A stretch of DNA of 64,000 nt from Coriaria nepalensis (GCA_027186245.1 CP114482.1:25935209-25999208), one strand, 5' to 3'; counted from the first letter of the stretch, positions 1 to 12,814 are shown. Numbers and translations: made by a program. Notes: generated by a model not told the origin, from the sequence alone.

Positions 1-12
1 TGACTAAAAGTG
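1..12 (+). repeat. Partial D monomer at the left edge
   Basis: The first 12 bases (tgactaaaagtg) are the usual 3' end of a D monomer, placed directly before an A start. The array therefore continues to the left of the window. Confidence 0.9.
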
Positions 13-17
13 ACTCA
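11..17. other. TGACTCA heptamer at a D/A junction (example)
   Basis: The heptamer TGACTCA, the consensus of AP-1/GCN4-type bZIP proteins, occurs at most D/A junctions, about once per 569 bp. At the other three junctions the preceding base is normally A, giving AGACTCA. It is disrupted in many units of zones IV and V (TGGCTCA). Binding is not shown, and the match may be chance in a conserved segment. Confidence 0.4.
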
Positions 18-154
18 ATGACATGATTTTAAGGCTATACAAATGCATAGTTGCCTTCAAAATATCCACTGCAAATTATGCACGAAAGTCGTCGTTGAAG
101 TGCGAAAATAGATTTCGATCGAATTGCTTTGAAGTGATTTAATTACTAGAACAG
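13..154 (+). repeat. Type A monomer, first copy (142 bp)
   Basis: This represents type A. Diagnostic features are ggctatacaaatgcatag near the 5' end, gccttcaaaa then atcca, a gcacgaaagtcg segment at the centre, then gcgaaaatagatttcg and a 3' end close to gatttaattactagaag. It follows D, so the junction usually reads agtgactcaatg, which contains TGACTCA. In this copy the usual tttcgttcg is tttcgatcg and the usual gtcgtgg is gtcgtcg. Most A copies are 142 bp. Confidence 0.93.
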
Positions 155-295
155 ACTCAATGACATGATTTCAAGGCTAAACAATGGGTAATTTACTTGA
201 ATAGATCAATCGCAAGTTAAGCACAAAAGTCTCGTTTAAAGAGCGAAAATAGAATTCTTTCGAATTACTTCCAAATGATTTGATGACTAGAAGAG
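155..295 (+). repeat. Type B monomer, first copy (141 bp)
   Basis: This represents type B, the shortest type. Diagnostic features are gatttcaaggctaaacaa, then tgggtaatttacttgaa, agatcaatcgcaag, gcacaaaagtctcg and a 3' end such as caaatgatttgatgacta. Many B copies in the window carry the dyad AATTCG-TT-CGAATT; this one has agaattctttcgaattac and so lacks a perfect dyad. A common variant, gagccaaaatag, loses a CpG and dominates from 1.9 to 9.4 kb. Confidence 0.93.
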
Positions 296-439
296 ACTCA
301 ATGACATGATTGCAAGGCTAAAAAGATACATAGTTGCCTTCAATCGTTGAATTGGAAGTTCTGAACGAAAGTCGTGTTTCAAGTGCGAAAAAATAGAATT
401 CTTTCGACTTACTTTTAATTGATTTAATGACTAGAGAAG
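296..439 (+). repeat. Type C monomer, first copy (144 bp)
   Basis: This represents type C, the longest type. Diagnostic features are ggctaaaaagatacatag or gatgcatag, ttcaatggttgaattgg, aagttctgaacgaaagtcg, gcgaaaaaatagaattc, and ctttcgacttacttttaatt before a 3' end near gatttaatgactagagaag. A longer A run (gcgaaaaaatag against gcgaaaatag) accounts for two extra bases over types A and D. In this copy the usual tcaatggttg is tcaatcgttg. Confidence 0.93.
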
Positions 440-581
440 ACTCAATGACATGATTTTAAGGCTAAACAAATGCATAATTACCTTCAATAGCTCAATTGCA
501 TGTTTTTCACAAAAGTTGTGTTTGAAATGCGAAAATAGAATTTGTTTGAATTGATTTCGTATGATTTATTGACTAAAAGTG
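440..581 (+). repeat. Type D monomer, first copy (142 bp)
   Basis: This represents type D. Diagnostic features are ggctaaacaaacgcataa (aaatgcataa here), ttcaatagatcaattgc, atgttttgcacaaaagttg, tgtttgaaatgcgaaaatag, aatttgtttgaattgattt and a 3' end gatttattgactaaaagtg. Its first 25 bases are almost the same as those of type A, which matters for the duplicated D at 3.57 kb. In this copy gcac is replaced by tcac, a variant that recurs at about 3.63, 4.77 and 7.62 kb. Confidence 0.93.
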
Positions 582-1291
582 ACTCAATGACATGATTTTA
601 AGGCTATACAAATGCATAGTTGCCTTCAAGAAATCCATTGCAAATTATGCACGAAAGTCGTGGTTGAAGTGTGAAAAAAGATTTCGTTCGAATTGCTTTG
701 AAGTGATTTAATTACTAGAAGAGACTCAATGACATGATTTCAAGGCTAAACAATGGGTAATTTACTTGAATAGATCAATCGCAAGTTATGCACAAAAGTC
801 TCGTTTAAAGAGCGAAAATAGAATTCATTCGAATTGCTTTCAAATGATTTGATGACAACAAGAGACTCAATGACATGATTTTAAGGATAAACAATGGGTA
901 ATTTACTTGAATAGATCAATCGCAAGTTATGCACAAAAGTCTCGTTTAAAGAGCGAAAATAGAATTCGTTCGAATTGCTTTCAAATGATTTGATGAGTAC
1001 AAGAGACTCAATGACATGATTGCAAGGCTAAAAAGATACATAGTTGCCTTCAATGGTTGAATTCGTAGTTCTGAATAAAAGTCATGTTTGAAGTGCGAAA
1101 AAATAGAATTCTTTCGACTTACTTTTAATTGCTTTAATGAATCGAGAAGACTCAATGACATGATTTAAAGGCTAAACAAACGCATAATTACCATCAATAG
1201 ATCAATTGCATGTTTTGCACAAAAGTTGTGTTTGAAATGCGAAAATAAAATTTGTTTGAATTGATTTCGTAAGATTTATTGGCTAAAAGTG
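582..1291 (+). repeat. Pentameric HOR unit A-B-B-C-D (710 bp)
   Basis: Monomers lie at A 582-723, B 724-864, B 865-1005, C 1006-1149 and D 1150-1291. The second B opens with gattttaagg, the form expected of a C at this place, then switches to the B form acaatggg within the first 30 bases. This puts the junction of the extra monomer in the shared opening segment. The unit is 141 bp longer than standard, exactly one B. Confidence 0.92.
963..976. other. Dyad AATTCG-TT-CGAATT in a B monomer (example)
   Basis: Two 6-base arms in inverted orientation are separated by TT. This is one example. The same 14 bases recur in many B monomers, for instance in much of zone II, and are partly broken in A (gatttcgttcgaatt), C (gaattctttcgactt) and D (gaatttgtttgaatt). 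Dyads of this kind in satellites can bind a protein or extrude small hairpins, but no function is shown here. It overlaps a GAATTC. Confidence 0.6.
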
Positions 1292-2428
1292 ACTCAAAGA
1301 CAAGATTTTAAGGCTATACAAATGTATAGTTGCCTTCAAAAGATCCATTGCAAATTATGCACGAAAGTCGTGGTTGAAGTGCGAAAATAGATTTCGTTCG
1401 AATTGCTTTGAAGTGATTTAATTACTAGAATATACTGAATGACATGTTTTCAAGGCTAAACAATGGGTAATTTACTTGAATAGATCAATCGCAAGTTATG
1501 CACAAAAGTCTCGTTTAGAGAGCGAAAATAGAATTCGTTCGAATTACTTCCAAATGATTTGATGACTAGAAGAGACTCAATGACATGATTTTAAGGTTAA
1601 AAAGATGCATAGTTGCCTCAATGGTTGAATTGGAAGTTCTGAACGAAAGTCGTGTTTAAAGTGCGAAAAAAGAGAATTCTTTCGACTTACTTCCCATTGA
1701 TTTAATGACTACAGAAGACTCAATAACATGATTTTATGGCTAAACAAACGCATAATTGCCTTCAATAGATCAATTGCATGTTTTGCACAAAAGTTGTGTT
1801 TGAAATGCGAAAATAAAATTTGTTTGAATTGATTTCGTATGATTTATTGACTAAAAGTTACTCAAAGACAAGATTTTAAGGCTATACAAATGTATAGTTG
1901 CCTTCAAAAGATCCATTGCAAATTGTGTACGAAAGTCGTGGTTGAAGTGCGAAAATATATTTCCTTTGAATTGCTTTGAAGTGATTTAATTACTAGAAGA
2001 GACTCAATGACATGATTTCAAGGCTAAACAATGGGTAATTTACTTGAAGAGATCAATCGGAAGTTATGCACAAAAGTCTCGTTTAAAGAGCCAAAATAGA
2101 ATTCTTTCGAATTGCTTTCAAATGATTTCATGACCACAAGAGACTCGATGACATGATTTTGAGGCTAAAAAGATGCATAGTTGCCTTCAATGGTTGAATT
2201 GGAAGTTCTGAACAAAAGTCATGTTTGAAGGGCGAAAAAATAGAATTCTTTCGACTTACTTTTAATTGATTTAATGACTAGAGAAGACTAAAAGACATGA
2301 TTTTCAGGCTAAACAAACCCATAATTACCTTCAATAGATCAATTGCATGTTTTGCACAAAAGTTGTGTTTGAAATGCGAAAATAGAATTTGTTTGAATTG
2401 ATTTCGTATGATTTATTGACTAAAAGTG

Positions 2429-2997
2429 ACTTAATGACATGATTTTAAGGCTATACAAATGCATAGTTGCCTTCAAAATATCCACTGCAAATTATGCAAG
2501 AAAGTCGTGGTTGAAGTGCGAAAATAGATTTCGTTCGAATTGCTTTGAAGTGATTTAATTACTAGAAGAGACTCAATGACATGATTTCAAGGCTAAACAA
2601 TGGGTAATTTACTTGAAGAGATCAATCGCAAGTTATGCACCAAAGTCTCGTTTAAAGAGCCAAAATAGAATTCTTTCGAATTGCTTTCAAATGATTTGAT
2701 GACCACAAGAGACTCGATGAGATGATTTTGAGGCAAAAAAGATGCATAGTTGTCTTCAATGGTTGAATTTGAAGTTCTGAACGAAAGTCGTGTTTCAAGT
2801 GCGAAAAAATAGAATTCTTTCGACTTACTTTTAATCGATTTAATGACTAGAGAAGACTCAATGACATGATTTTAAGGCTAAACAAACGCATAATTACCTT
2901 CAATAGATCAATTGCATGTTTTGCACAAAAGTTGTGTTTGAAATGCGAAAATAGAATTTGTTTGAATTGATTTCGTATGATTTATTGACTAAAAGTG
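2429..2997 (+). repeat. HOR unit with a near copy 1851 bp downstream (4280-4848)
   Basis: This unit and the one at 4280 share private variants: atgcaagaaagtcg in A, atgcaccaaag in B, and gatgagatgatttt with ttgtcttcaatgg and ttgaatttgaag in C. The following units (2998 and 4849) also share caaagacaag and gtgtgaaaaaag. The offset of 1851 bp is three HORs plus the extra D at 3569. A multi-unit block therefore appears to have been copied, and the extra D entered one copy or was lost from the other. Confidence 0.8.
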
Positions 2998-3710
2998 ACT
3001 CAAAGACAAGATTTTAAGGCTATACAAATGTATAGTTGACTTCAAAAGATCCATTGCAAATTATGCACGAAAGTCGTGGTTGAAGTGTGAAAAAAGATTT
3101 CGTTCGAATTGCTTTGAAGTGATTTAATTACTAGAAGAGACTCAATGACATGATTTCAAGGCTAAACAATGGTTTATTTACTTGAAGAGATCAATCGCAA
3201 GTTATGCACAATAGTCTCGTTTAAAGAGCCAAAATAGAATTCTTTCGAATTGCTTTCAAATGATTTGATGACCTCAAGAGACTCGATGACATGATTTTGA
3301 GGCTAAAAAGATGCATAGTTGCCTTCAATGGTTGAATTGGAAGTTCTGAACGAAAGTCGTGTTTCAAGTGCGAAAAAATAGAATTCTTTCGACTTACTTT
3401 TAATTGATTTAATGACTAGAGAAGACTCAATGACATGATTTTAAGGCTAAACAAACGCATAATTACCTTCAATAGAGATCAATTGCATGTTTTGCACAAA
3501 AGTTGTGTTTGAAATGCGAAAATAGAATTTGTTTGAATTGATCTCGTATGATTTATTGACCAAAAGTGACTCAATGACATGATTTTAAGGCTAAACAAAC
3601 GCAAAATTACCTTCAGTAGATCAATTGCATGTTTTTCACAAAAGTTGTGTTTGAAATGCGAAAATAAAATTTGTTTGAATTGATTTCGTATGATTTATTG
3701 ACTAAAAGTG
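2998..3710 (+). repeat. Pentameric HOR unit A-B-C-D-D (713 bp)
   Basis: Monomers lie at A 2998-3139, B 3140-3280, C 3281-3424, D 3425-3568 and D 3569-3710. The first D carries a 2-bp insertion (aatagagatcaatt for aatagatcaatt). The second follows a normal D end, where an A is expected. A and D are nearly identical over their first 25 bases, so the breakpoint falls in or beside that opening segment. The second D has gcaaaattacc and cagtagatc as private variants. Confidence 0.92.
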
Positions 3711-6700
3711 ACTCAATGCCATGATTTTAAGGCTATACAAATGTATAGTTGCCTTCAAAAGATCCATTGCAAATTATGCACGAAAGTCGTGATTGAAGTG
3801 CGAAAATAGATTTCGTTCGAATTGCTTTGAAGTGATTTAATTACTAGAATAGACTCAATGACATGTTTTCAAGGCTAAACAATGGGTAATTTACTTGAAT
3901 AGATCAATCGCAAGTTATGCACAAAAGTCTCGTTTAGAGAGCGAAAATCGAATTCGTTCGAATTACTTCCAAATGATTTGATGACTAGAAGAGACTCAAT
4001 GACATGATTGCAAGGATAAAAAGATGCATAGTTGCCTTCAATGGTTGAATTGGAAGTTCTGAACGAAAGTCGTGATTAAAGTGCGAAAAAATAGAATTCT
4101 TTCGACTTACTTCCCATTGATTTAATGACTACAGAAGACTCAATAACATGATTTTATGGCTAAACAAACGCATAATTGCCTTCAATAGATCAATTGCATG
4201 TTTTGCACAAAAGTTGTGTTTGAAATGCGAAAATAGAATTTGTTTGAATTGATCTCGTATGATTTATTGACAAAAAGTGACTCAATGACATGATTTTAAG
4301 GCTATACAAATGCATAGTTGCCTTCAAAATATCCACTGCAAATTATGCAAGAAAGTCGTGGTTGAAGTGCGAAAATATATTTCGTTCGAATTGCTTTGAA
4401 GTGATTTAATTACTAGAAGAGACTCAATGACATGATTTCAAGGCTAAACAATGGGTAATTTACTTGAAGAGATCAATCGCAAGTTATGCACCAAAGTCTC
4501 GTTTAAAGAGCCAAAATAGAATTCTTTCGAATTGCTTTCAAATGATTTGATGACCACAAGAGACTCGATGAGATGATTTTGAGGCTAAAAAGATGCATAG
4601 TTGTCTTCAATGGTTGAATTTGAAGTTCTGAACGGAAGTCGTGTTTCAAGTGCGAAAAAATAGAATTCTTTCGTCTTACTTTTAATTGATTTAATGACTA
4701 GGGAAGACTCAATGACATGATTTTAAGGCTAAACAAACGCATAATTACCTTCAATAGATCAATTGCATGTTTTTCACAAAAGTTGTGTTTGAAATGCGAA
4801 AATAAAATTTGTTTGAATTGATTTCGTATGATTTATTGACTAAAAGTGACTCAAAGACAAGATTTTAAGGCTATACAAATGTATAGTTGCCTTCAAAATA
4901 TCCACTGCAAATTATGCAAGAAAGTCGTGGTTGAAGTGTGAAAAAAGATTTCGTTCGAATTGCTTTGAAGTGATTTAATTACTAGAAGAGACTCAATGAC
5001 ATGATTTCAAGGCTAAACAATGAGTAATTTACTTGAAGAGATCAATCGCAAGTTATGCACAAATGTCTCGTTTAAAGAGCCAAAATAGAATTCTTTCGAA
5101 TTGCTTTCAAATGATTTGATGACCACAAGAGACTCGATGACATGATTTTGAGGCTAAAAGGATGCATAGTTGCCTTCAATGGTTGAATTGGAAGTTCTGA
5201 ACGAAAGTCGTGTTTCAAGTGCGAAAAAATAAAATTCTTTCGACTTACTTTTAATTGATTTAATGACTAGAGAAGAGTCAATGACATGATTTTAAGGCTA
5301 AACAAACGCATAATTACCTTCAATAGATCAATTGCATGTTTTGTACAAAATTTGTGTTTGAAATGCGAAAATAGAATTTGGTTGAATTGATCTCGTATGA
5401 TTTATTGACTAAAAGTGACTCAATGACATGATTTTAAGGCTATACAAATGCATAGTTGCCTTCAAAATATTCACTGCAAATTATGCAAGAAAGTCGTGGT
5501 TGAAGTGCGAAAATATATTTCGTTCGAATTGCTTTGAAGTGATGTAATTACTAGAATAGACTCAATGACATGTTTTCAAGGCTAAACAATGGGTAATTTA
5601 CTTGAAGAGATCAATCGCAAGTTATGCACAAAAGTCTCGTTTAGAGAGTGAAAATAGAATTCGTTCGAATTACTTCCAAATGATTTGATGACTAGAAGAG
5701 ACTCAATGACATGATTTTATGGTTAAAAAGATGCATAGTTGCCTTCAATGGTTGAATTGGAAGTTCTGAACGAAAGTTGTGTTTAAAGTGCGAAAAAAGA
5801 GAATTCTTTCGACTTACTTCCAATTGATTTAATGACTACAGAAGACTCAATAACATGATTTTATGGCTAAACAAACGCGTAATTGCCTTCGATAGATCAA
5901 TTGCATGTTTTGCACAAAAGTTGTGTTTGAAATGCGAAAATAAAATTTGTTTGAATTGATTTCGTATGATTTATTGACTAAAAGTGACTCAAAGACAAAA
6001 TTTTAAGGCTATACGAATGTATAGTTTCCTTCAAAAGATCCATTGCAAATTATGCACGAAAGTCGTGGTTGAAGTGCGAAAATATATTTCATTCGAATTG
6101 CTTTGAAGTGATTTAATTACTAGAAGAGACTCAATGACATAATTTCAAGGCTAAACAATGGGTAATTTACTAGAAGAGATCAATCGCAGGTTATGCACAA
6201 AAGTCTCGTTTAAAGAGCCAAAATAGAATTCTTTCGAATTGCTTTCAAATGATTTGATTACCACAAGAGACTCGATGACATGATTTTGAGGCTAAAAAGA
6301 TGCATAGTTGCCTTCACTGGTTGAATTGGAAGTTCTGAACGAAAGTCGTGTTTCAAGTGCGAAAAAATAGAATTCTTTCGATTTACTTTTAATTGATTTA
6401 ATGACTAGAGAAGACTAAATGACATGATTTTAAGGCTAAACAAACGCATAATTACCTTCAATAGATCAAATGCATGTTTTGCACAAAAGTTGTGTTTGAA
6501 ATGCGAAAATAGAATTTGTTTGAATTGATTTCGTATGATTTATTGACTAAAATTGACTCAATGACATGATTTTAAGGCTATACAAATGCATAGTTGCCTT
6601 CAAGAGATCCATTGAAAATTATGCACGAAAGTCGTGGTTGAAGTGTGAAAAAAGATTTCGTTCGAATTGCTTTGAAGTGATTTAATTACTAGAAGAGACT

Positions 6701-7124
6701 CAATGACATGATTTCAAGGCTAAACAATGGGTAATTTACTTGAAGAGATCAATCGCAAGTTATGCACAAAAGTCTCGTTTAAAGAGCCAAAATAGAATTC
6801 TTTCGAATTGCTTTCAAATGATTTGATGACCACAAGAGACTCGATGACATTATTTTGAGGCTAAAAAGATGCGTAGTTGCCTTCAATGGTTGAATTGGAA
6901 GTTCTGAACGAAAGTCGTGTTTCAAGTGCAAAAAAATATAATTCTTTCGACTTACTTTTAATTGATTTAATGACTAGAGAAGAGTCAATGACATGATTTT
7001 AAGGCTAAACAAACGCATAATTACCTTCAATAGATCAATTGCATGTTCTGCACAAAAGTTGTGTTTGAAATGCGAAAATAGAATTTGTTTGAATTGATTT
7101 CGTATGATTTATTGACTAAAAGTG

Positions 7125-7693
7125 ACTCAATGACATGATTTTAAGGCTATACAAATGCATCGTTGCCTTCAAAAGATCCATTGGAAATTATGCACGAAAG
7201 TCGTGGTTGAAGTGCGAAAATAGATTTCGTTCGAATTGCTTTAAAGTGATTTAATTACCAGAAGAGACTCAATGACATTATTTCAAGGCTAAACAATGGG
7301 TAATTTACTTGAATAGATCAATCGCAAGTTATGCACAAAAGTCTCGTTTAAAGAGCCAAAATAGAATTCTTTCGAATTGGTTTCCAATGATTTGATGACC
7401 ACAAGAGACTCGATGACATGATTTTGAGGCTAAAAAGATGTATAGTTGCCTTCAATGGTTGAATTGGAAGTTCTGAACGAAAGTCGTGTTTCAAGTGCGA
7501 AAAACTAGAATTCTTCCGACTTACTTTTAATTGATTTAATGACTAGAGAAGACTCAATGACATGATTTTAAGGCTAAACAAACGCATAATTACCTTCAAT
7601 AGATCAATTGCATGTTTTTCACAAAAGTTGTTTTTGAAATGCGAAAATAGAATTTGTTTGAATTGATTTCGTATGATTTATTGACTAAAAGTG
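7125..7693 (+). repeat. HOR unit repeated 1707 bp downstream (8832-9400)
   Basis: The A monomers at 7125 and 8832 share gcatcgttgcc, ccattggaaatt, ctttaaagtgattt and the following gacattatttc. The spacing is three HORs. The C monomers differ: 8832 has gatgcacagttgccatcaac, which reappears at 12.8 and 14.5 kb. The two units are therefore mosaics rather than straight copies. In a similar way, 6556 and 9970 (six HORs apart) share aagagatccattgaaaatt and gacattattttgagg. Confidence 0.75.
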
Positions 7694-10600
7694 ACTCAAT
7701 GACATGATTTTAAGGCTATACAAATGCACTGTTGCCTTCAAAATATCCACTGCAAATTATGCAAGAAAGTCGTGGTTGAAGTACGAAAGTATATTTCGTT
7801 CGAATTGCTTTGAAGTGATTTAATTACTAGAAGAGACTCATTGACATGATTTCAAGGCTAAACAATGGGTAATTTACTTGAAGAGATCAATCGCAAGTTA
7901 TGCACAAAAATCTCGTTTAAAGAGCCAAAATAGAATTCTTTCGAATTGCTTTCAAATGATTTGATGACCACAAGAGACTCGATGACATGATTTTGAGGCT
8001 AAAAAGATGCATAGTTGCCTTCAATGGTTGAATTGGAAGTTCTGAACGAAAGTCGTGTTTCAAGTGCGAAAAAATAGAATTCTTCCGACTTACTTTTAAT
8101 TGATTTAATGACTAGAGAAGACTCAATGACATGATTTTAAGGCTAAACAAACGCATAATTACCTTCAATAGATCAATTGCATGTTTTTCAGAAAAGTTGT
8201 TTTTGAAATGCGAAAATAAAATTTGTTTGAATTGATTTCGTATGATTTATTGACTAAAAGTGACTCAAAGACATGATTTTAAGGCTATACCAATGTATAG
8301 TTGCCTTCAAAAGATCCATTGCAAATTATGCACGAAATTCGTGGTTGAAGTGCGAAAATATATTTCGTTCGAATTGCTTTGAAGTGATTTAATTACTAGA
8401 AGAGACTCAATGACATGATTTCAAGGCTAAACAATGGGTAATTTACTTGAAGAGATCAATCGCAAGTTATGCACAAAAGTCTCGTTTAAAGAGCCAAAAT
8501 AGAATTCTTTCGAATTGCTTTCAAATGATTTGATGACCACGAGAGACTCGATGACATGATTTTGAGGCCAAAAAGATGCATAGTTGCCTTCAATGGTTGA
8601 ATTGGAAGTTCTGAACGAAAGTCGTGTTTGAAGTGCGAAAAAATAGAATTCTTTCGACTAACTTTTAATTGATTTAATGACTATAGAAGACTCAACCACA
8701 TGATTTTAAGGCTAAACAAACGCATAATTCCCTTCAATAGATCAATTGCATGTTTTGCACAAAAGTTGTGTTTGAAATGCGAAAATAGAATTTGTTTGAA
8801 TTGATTTCGTATGATTTATTGACTAAAAGTGACTCAATGACATGATTTTAAGGCTATACAAATGCATCGTTGCCTTCAAAAGATCCATTGGAAATTATGC
8901 ACGAAAGTCGTGGTTGAAGTGCGAAAATAGATTTCGTTCGAATTGCTTTAAAGTGATTTAATTACCAGAAGAGACTCAATGACATTATTTCAAGGCTAAA
9001 CAATGGGTAATTTACTTGAATAGATCAATCGCAAGTTATGCACAAAAGTCTCGTTTAAAGAGCCAAAATAGAATTCTTTCGAATTGGTTTCAAATGATTT
9101 GATGACCACAAGAGACTCGATGACATGATTTTGAGGCCAAAAAGATGCACAGTTGCCATCAACGGTTGAATTGGAAGTTCTGAATGAAAGTCGTTTTTCA
9201 AGTGCGAAAAAATGTAATTCTTTCGACTAACTTTTAATTGATTTAATGACTAGAGAAGACTCAATGACATGATTTTAAGGCTAAACAAACTCATAATTCC
9301 CTTGAATAGATCAATTGCATGTTTTGCACAAAAGTTGTGTTTGAAATGCGAAAATAGAATTTGTTTGAATTGATTTCGTATGATTTATTGACTAAAAGTG
9401 ACTCAATGACATGATTTTAAGGCTATACAAATGCATCGTTGCCTTCAAAAGATCCATTGCAAATTATGCACAAAAGTCGTGGTTGAAGTGCGAAAATAGA
9501 TTTCGTTCGAATTGCTTTGAAGTGATTTAATTACCAGAAGAGACTCAATGACATGATTTCAAGGCTAAACAATGGGTAATTTACTTGAATAGATCAATCG
9601 CAAGTTATGCACAAAAGTTTCGTTTAAAGAGTGAAAATAGAATTCGTTCGAATTGCTTTCAAATCATTTGATGAATACAAGAGACTCAATGACATGATTG
9701 CAAGGCTAAAAAGATACATAGTTGCCTTCAATGGTTGAATTCGAAGTTCTGAATAAAAGTCATGTTTGAAGTGCGAAAAAATAGAATTCTTTCGACTTAC
9801 TTTTAATTGATTTAATAACTAGAGAAGACTAAATGACATGATTTTAAGGCTAACCAAACGCATAATTACCTTCAATAGATCAATTGCATGTTTTGCACAA
9901 AAGTTGTGTTTGAAATGCGAAAATAGAATTTGTTTGAATTGATTTCGTATGATTTATTGACTAAAAGTGACTCAATGACATGATTTTAAGGCTATACAAA
10001 TGCATAGTTGCCTTCAAGAGATCCATTGAAAATTATGCACGAAAGTCGTGGTTGAAGTGTGAAAAAAGATTTCGTTCGAATTGCTTTGAAGTGATTTAAT
10101 TACTAGAAGAGACTCAATGACATGATTTCAAGGCTAAACAATGGGTAATTTACTTGAAGAGATCAATCGCAAGTTATGCACAAAAGTCTCGTTTAAAGAG
10201 CCAAAATAGAATTCTTTCGAATTGCTTTCAAATGATTTGATGACCACAAGAGACTCGATGACATTATTTTGAGGCTAAAAAGATGCGTAGTTGCCTTCAA
10301 TGGTTGAATTGGAAGTTCTGAATGAAAGTCGTGTTTGAAGTGCGAAAAAATAGAATTCTTTCGACTAACTATTAATTGATTTAATGACTAGAGAAGACTC
10401 AACGACATGATTTTAAGGCTAAACAAACGCATAATTACCTTCAATAGATCAATTGCATGTTTTGCACAAAAGTTGTGTTTGAAATGCGAAAATAGAATTT
10501 GTTTGAATTGATTTCGTATGATTTATTGACTAAAAGTGACTCAATGACATGATTTTAAGGCTATACAAATGCATAGTTGCCTTCAAAAGATCAATTGCAA

Positions 10601-11676
10601 ATTATGCACGAAAGTCGTAGTTGAAGTGCGAAAATAGATTTCGTTCGAATTGCTTTGAAGTGATTTAATTACCAGAAGAGACTCAATGACATGATTTCAG
10701 GGCTAAACAATGGGTAATTTACTTGAATAGATCAATCGCAAGTTATGCACAAAAGTCTCGTTTAAAGAGTGAAAATAGAATTCGTTCGAATTGCTTTCAA
10801 ATGATTTGATGAGTACAAGAGACTCAATGACATGATTGCAAGGCTAAAAAGATACATAGTTTCCTTCGATGGTTGAATTCGAAGTTCTGAATAAAAGTCA
10901 TGTTTGAAGTGCGAAAAAATAGAATTCTTTCGACTTACTTTTAATTGATTTAATGACTAGAGAAGACTAAATGACATGATTTTAAGGCTAAACAAACGCA
11001 TAATTACCTTCAATAGATCAATTGCATGTTTTGCACAAAAGTTGTGTTTGAAATGCGAAAATAGAATTTGTTTGAATTGATTTCGTATGATTTATTGACC
11101 AAAAGTGACTCAATGACATTATTTTAAGGCTATACAAATGCATAGTTGCCTTCAAAAGATCCATTGCAAATTATGCACGAAAGTCGTGGTTGAAGTGCGA
11201 AAATAGATTTCGTTCGAATTGCTTTGAAGTGATTTAATTACCAGAAGAGACTCAATGACATGATTTCAAGGCTAAACAATGGGTAATTTACTTGAATAGA
11301 TCAATCGCAAGTTATGCACAACAGTCTCGTTTAAAGAGCGAAAATAGAATTCGTTCGAATTGCTTTCAAATCATTTGATGAATACAAGAGACTCAATGAC
11401 ATGATTGCAAGGCTAAAAAGATCCATAGTTGCCTTCAATGGTTGTATTCGAAGTTCTGAATAAAAGTCATGTTTGAAGTGCGAAAAAATAGAATTCTTTC
11501 GACTTATTTTTAATTGATTCAATGACTAGAGAAGACTAAATGACATGATTTTAAGGCTAAACAAACCCATAATTACCTTCAATAGATCAATTGCATGTTT
11601 TACACAAAAGTTGTGTTTGAAATGCGAAAATAGAATTTGTTTGAATTGATTTCGTATGATTTATTGACTAAAAGTG

Positions 11677-12814
11677 ACTCAATGACATGATTTTAAGGGT
11701 ATACAAATGCATAGTTGCCTTCAAGAGATCCATTGAAAATTATGCACGAAAGCCGTGGTTGAAGTGTGAAAAAAGATTTCGTTCGAATTGCTTTGAAGTG
11801 ATTTAATTACTAGAAGAGACTCAATGACATGATTTCAAGGCTAAACAATGGGTAATTTACTTGAATAGATCAATCGCAAGTTATGCACAAAAGTCTCATT
11901 TAAAGAGCGAAAATAGAATTCGTTCGAATTGCTTTCAAATCATTTGATGAATACAAGAGACTCAATGACATGATTGGAAGGCTAAAAAGATACATAGTTG
12001 CCTTCAATGGTTGAATTGGAAGTTCTGAACGAAAGTCGTGTTTGAAGTGCGAAAAAATAGAATTCTTTCGACTAACTATTAATTGATTTAATGACTAGAG
12101 AAGACTTAACGACATGATTTTAAGGCTAAACAAACGCATAATTACCTTCAATAGATCAATTGCATGTTTTGCACAAAAGTTGTGTTTGAAATGCGAAAAT
12201 AGAATTTGTTTGAATTGATTTCGTATGATTTATTGACTAAAAGTGACTCAATGACATGATTTTAAGGGTATACAAATGCATAGTTGCCTTCAAGAGATCC
12301 ATTGAAAATTATGCACGAAAGCCGTGGTTGAAGTGTGAAAAAAGATTTCGTTCGAATTGCTTTGAAGTGATTTAATTACTAGAAGAGACTCAATGACATG
12401 ATTTCAAGGCTAAACAATGGGTAATTTACTTGAATAGATCAATCGCAAGTTATGCACAAAAGTCTCATTTAAAGAGCGAAAATAGAATTCGTTCGAATTG
12501 CTTTCAAATCATTTGATGAATACAAGAGACTCAATGACATGATTGCAAGGCTAAAAAGATACATAGTTGCCTTCAATGGTTGAATTGGAAGTTCTGAACG
12601 AAAGTCGTGTTTGAAGTGCGAAAAAATAGAATTCTTTCGACTAACTATTAATTGATTTAATGACTAGAGAAGACTTAACGACATGATTTTAAGGCTAAAC
12701 AAACGCATAATTACCATCAATAGATCAATTGCATGTTTTGCACAAAAGTTGTGTTTGAAATGCGAAAATAGAATTTGTTTGAATTGATTTCGTATGATTT
12801 ATTGACTAAAAGTG
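11677..12814 (+). repeat. Two nearly identical adjacent HOR units
   Basis: The units at 11677 and 12246 share ttaagggtatac, gaaagccgtgg, gtctcatttaaag and gacttaacgac, and differ at only a few sites (for example gattggaagg against gattgcaagg, ttaccttc against ttaccatc). A third copy of the same haplotype lies at 13953. This is the expected product of a one-HOR register shift. Confidence 0.85.

Larger units (their letters stand above)
13..9400 (+). repeat. Array zone I: 16 HOR units
   Basis: Unit (A) starts: 13, 582, 1292, 1860, 2429, 2998, 3711, 4280, 4849, 5418, 5987, 6556, 7125, 7694, 8263, 8832. Most B monomers read gagccaaaatag, most C monomers open actcgatgacatg followed by gattttgagg, and D usually reads gcataattacc. 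A second haplotype at 1292, 3711 and 5418 has tttagagag and attacttcc in B, a C ending in ttcccattg or ttccaattg, and caataacatg opening D. Its last two copies are three units (1707 bp) apart. The zone contains two of the four pentamers. The right boundary is approximate because variants mix across it. Confidence 0.75.

Noticed and set aside
13..154. Monomer as an ancient dimer of two halves of about 71 bp
   Set aside because: Within A, ttgccttcaaaagat and ttgctttgaagtgat lie 73 bases apart, but identity in that stretch is only about half and does not extend to the rest of the halves, so chance cannot be excluded.
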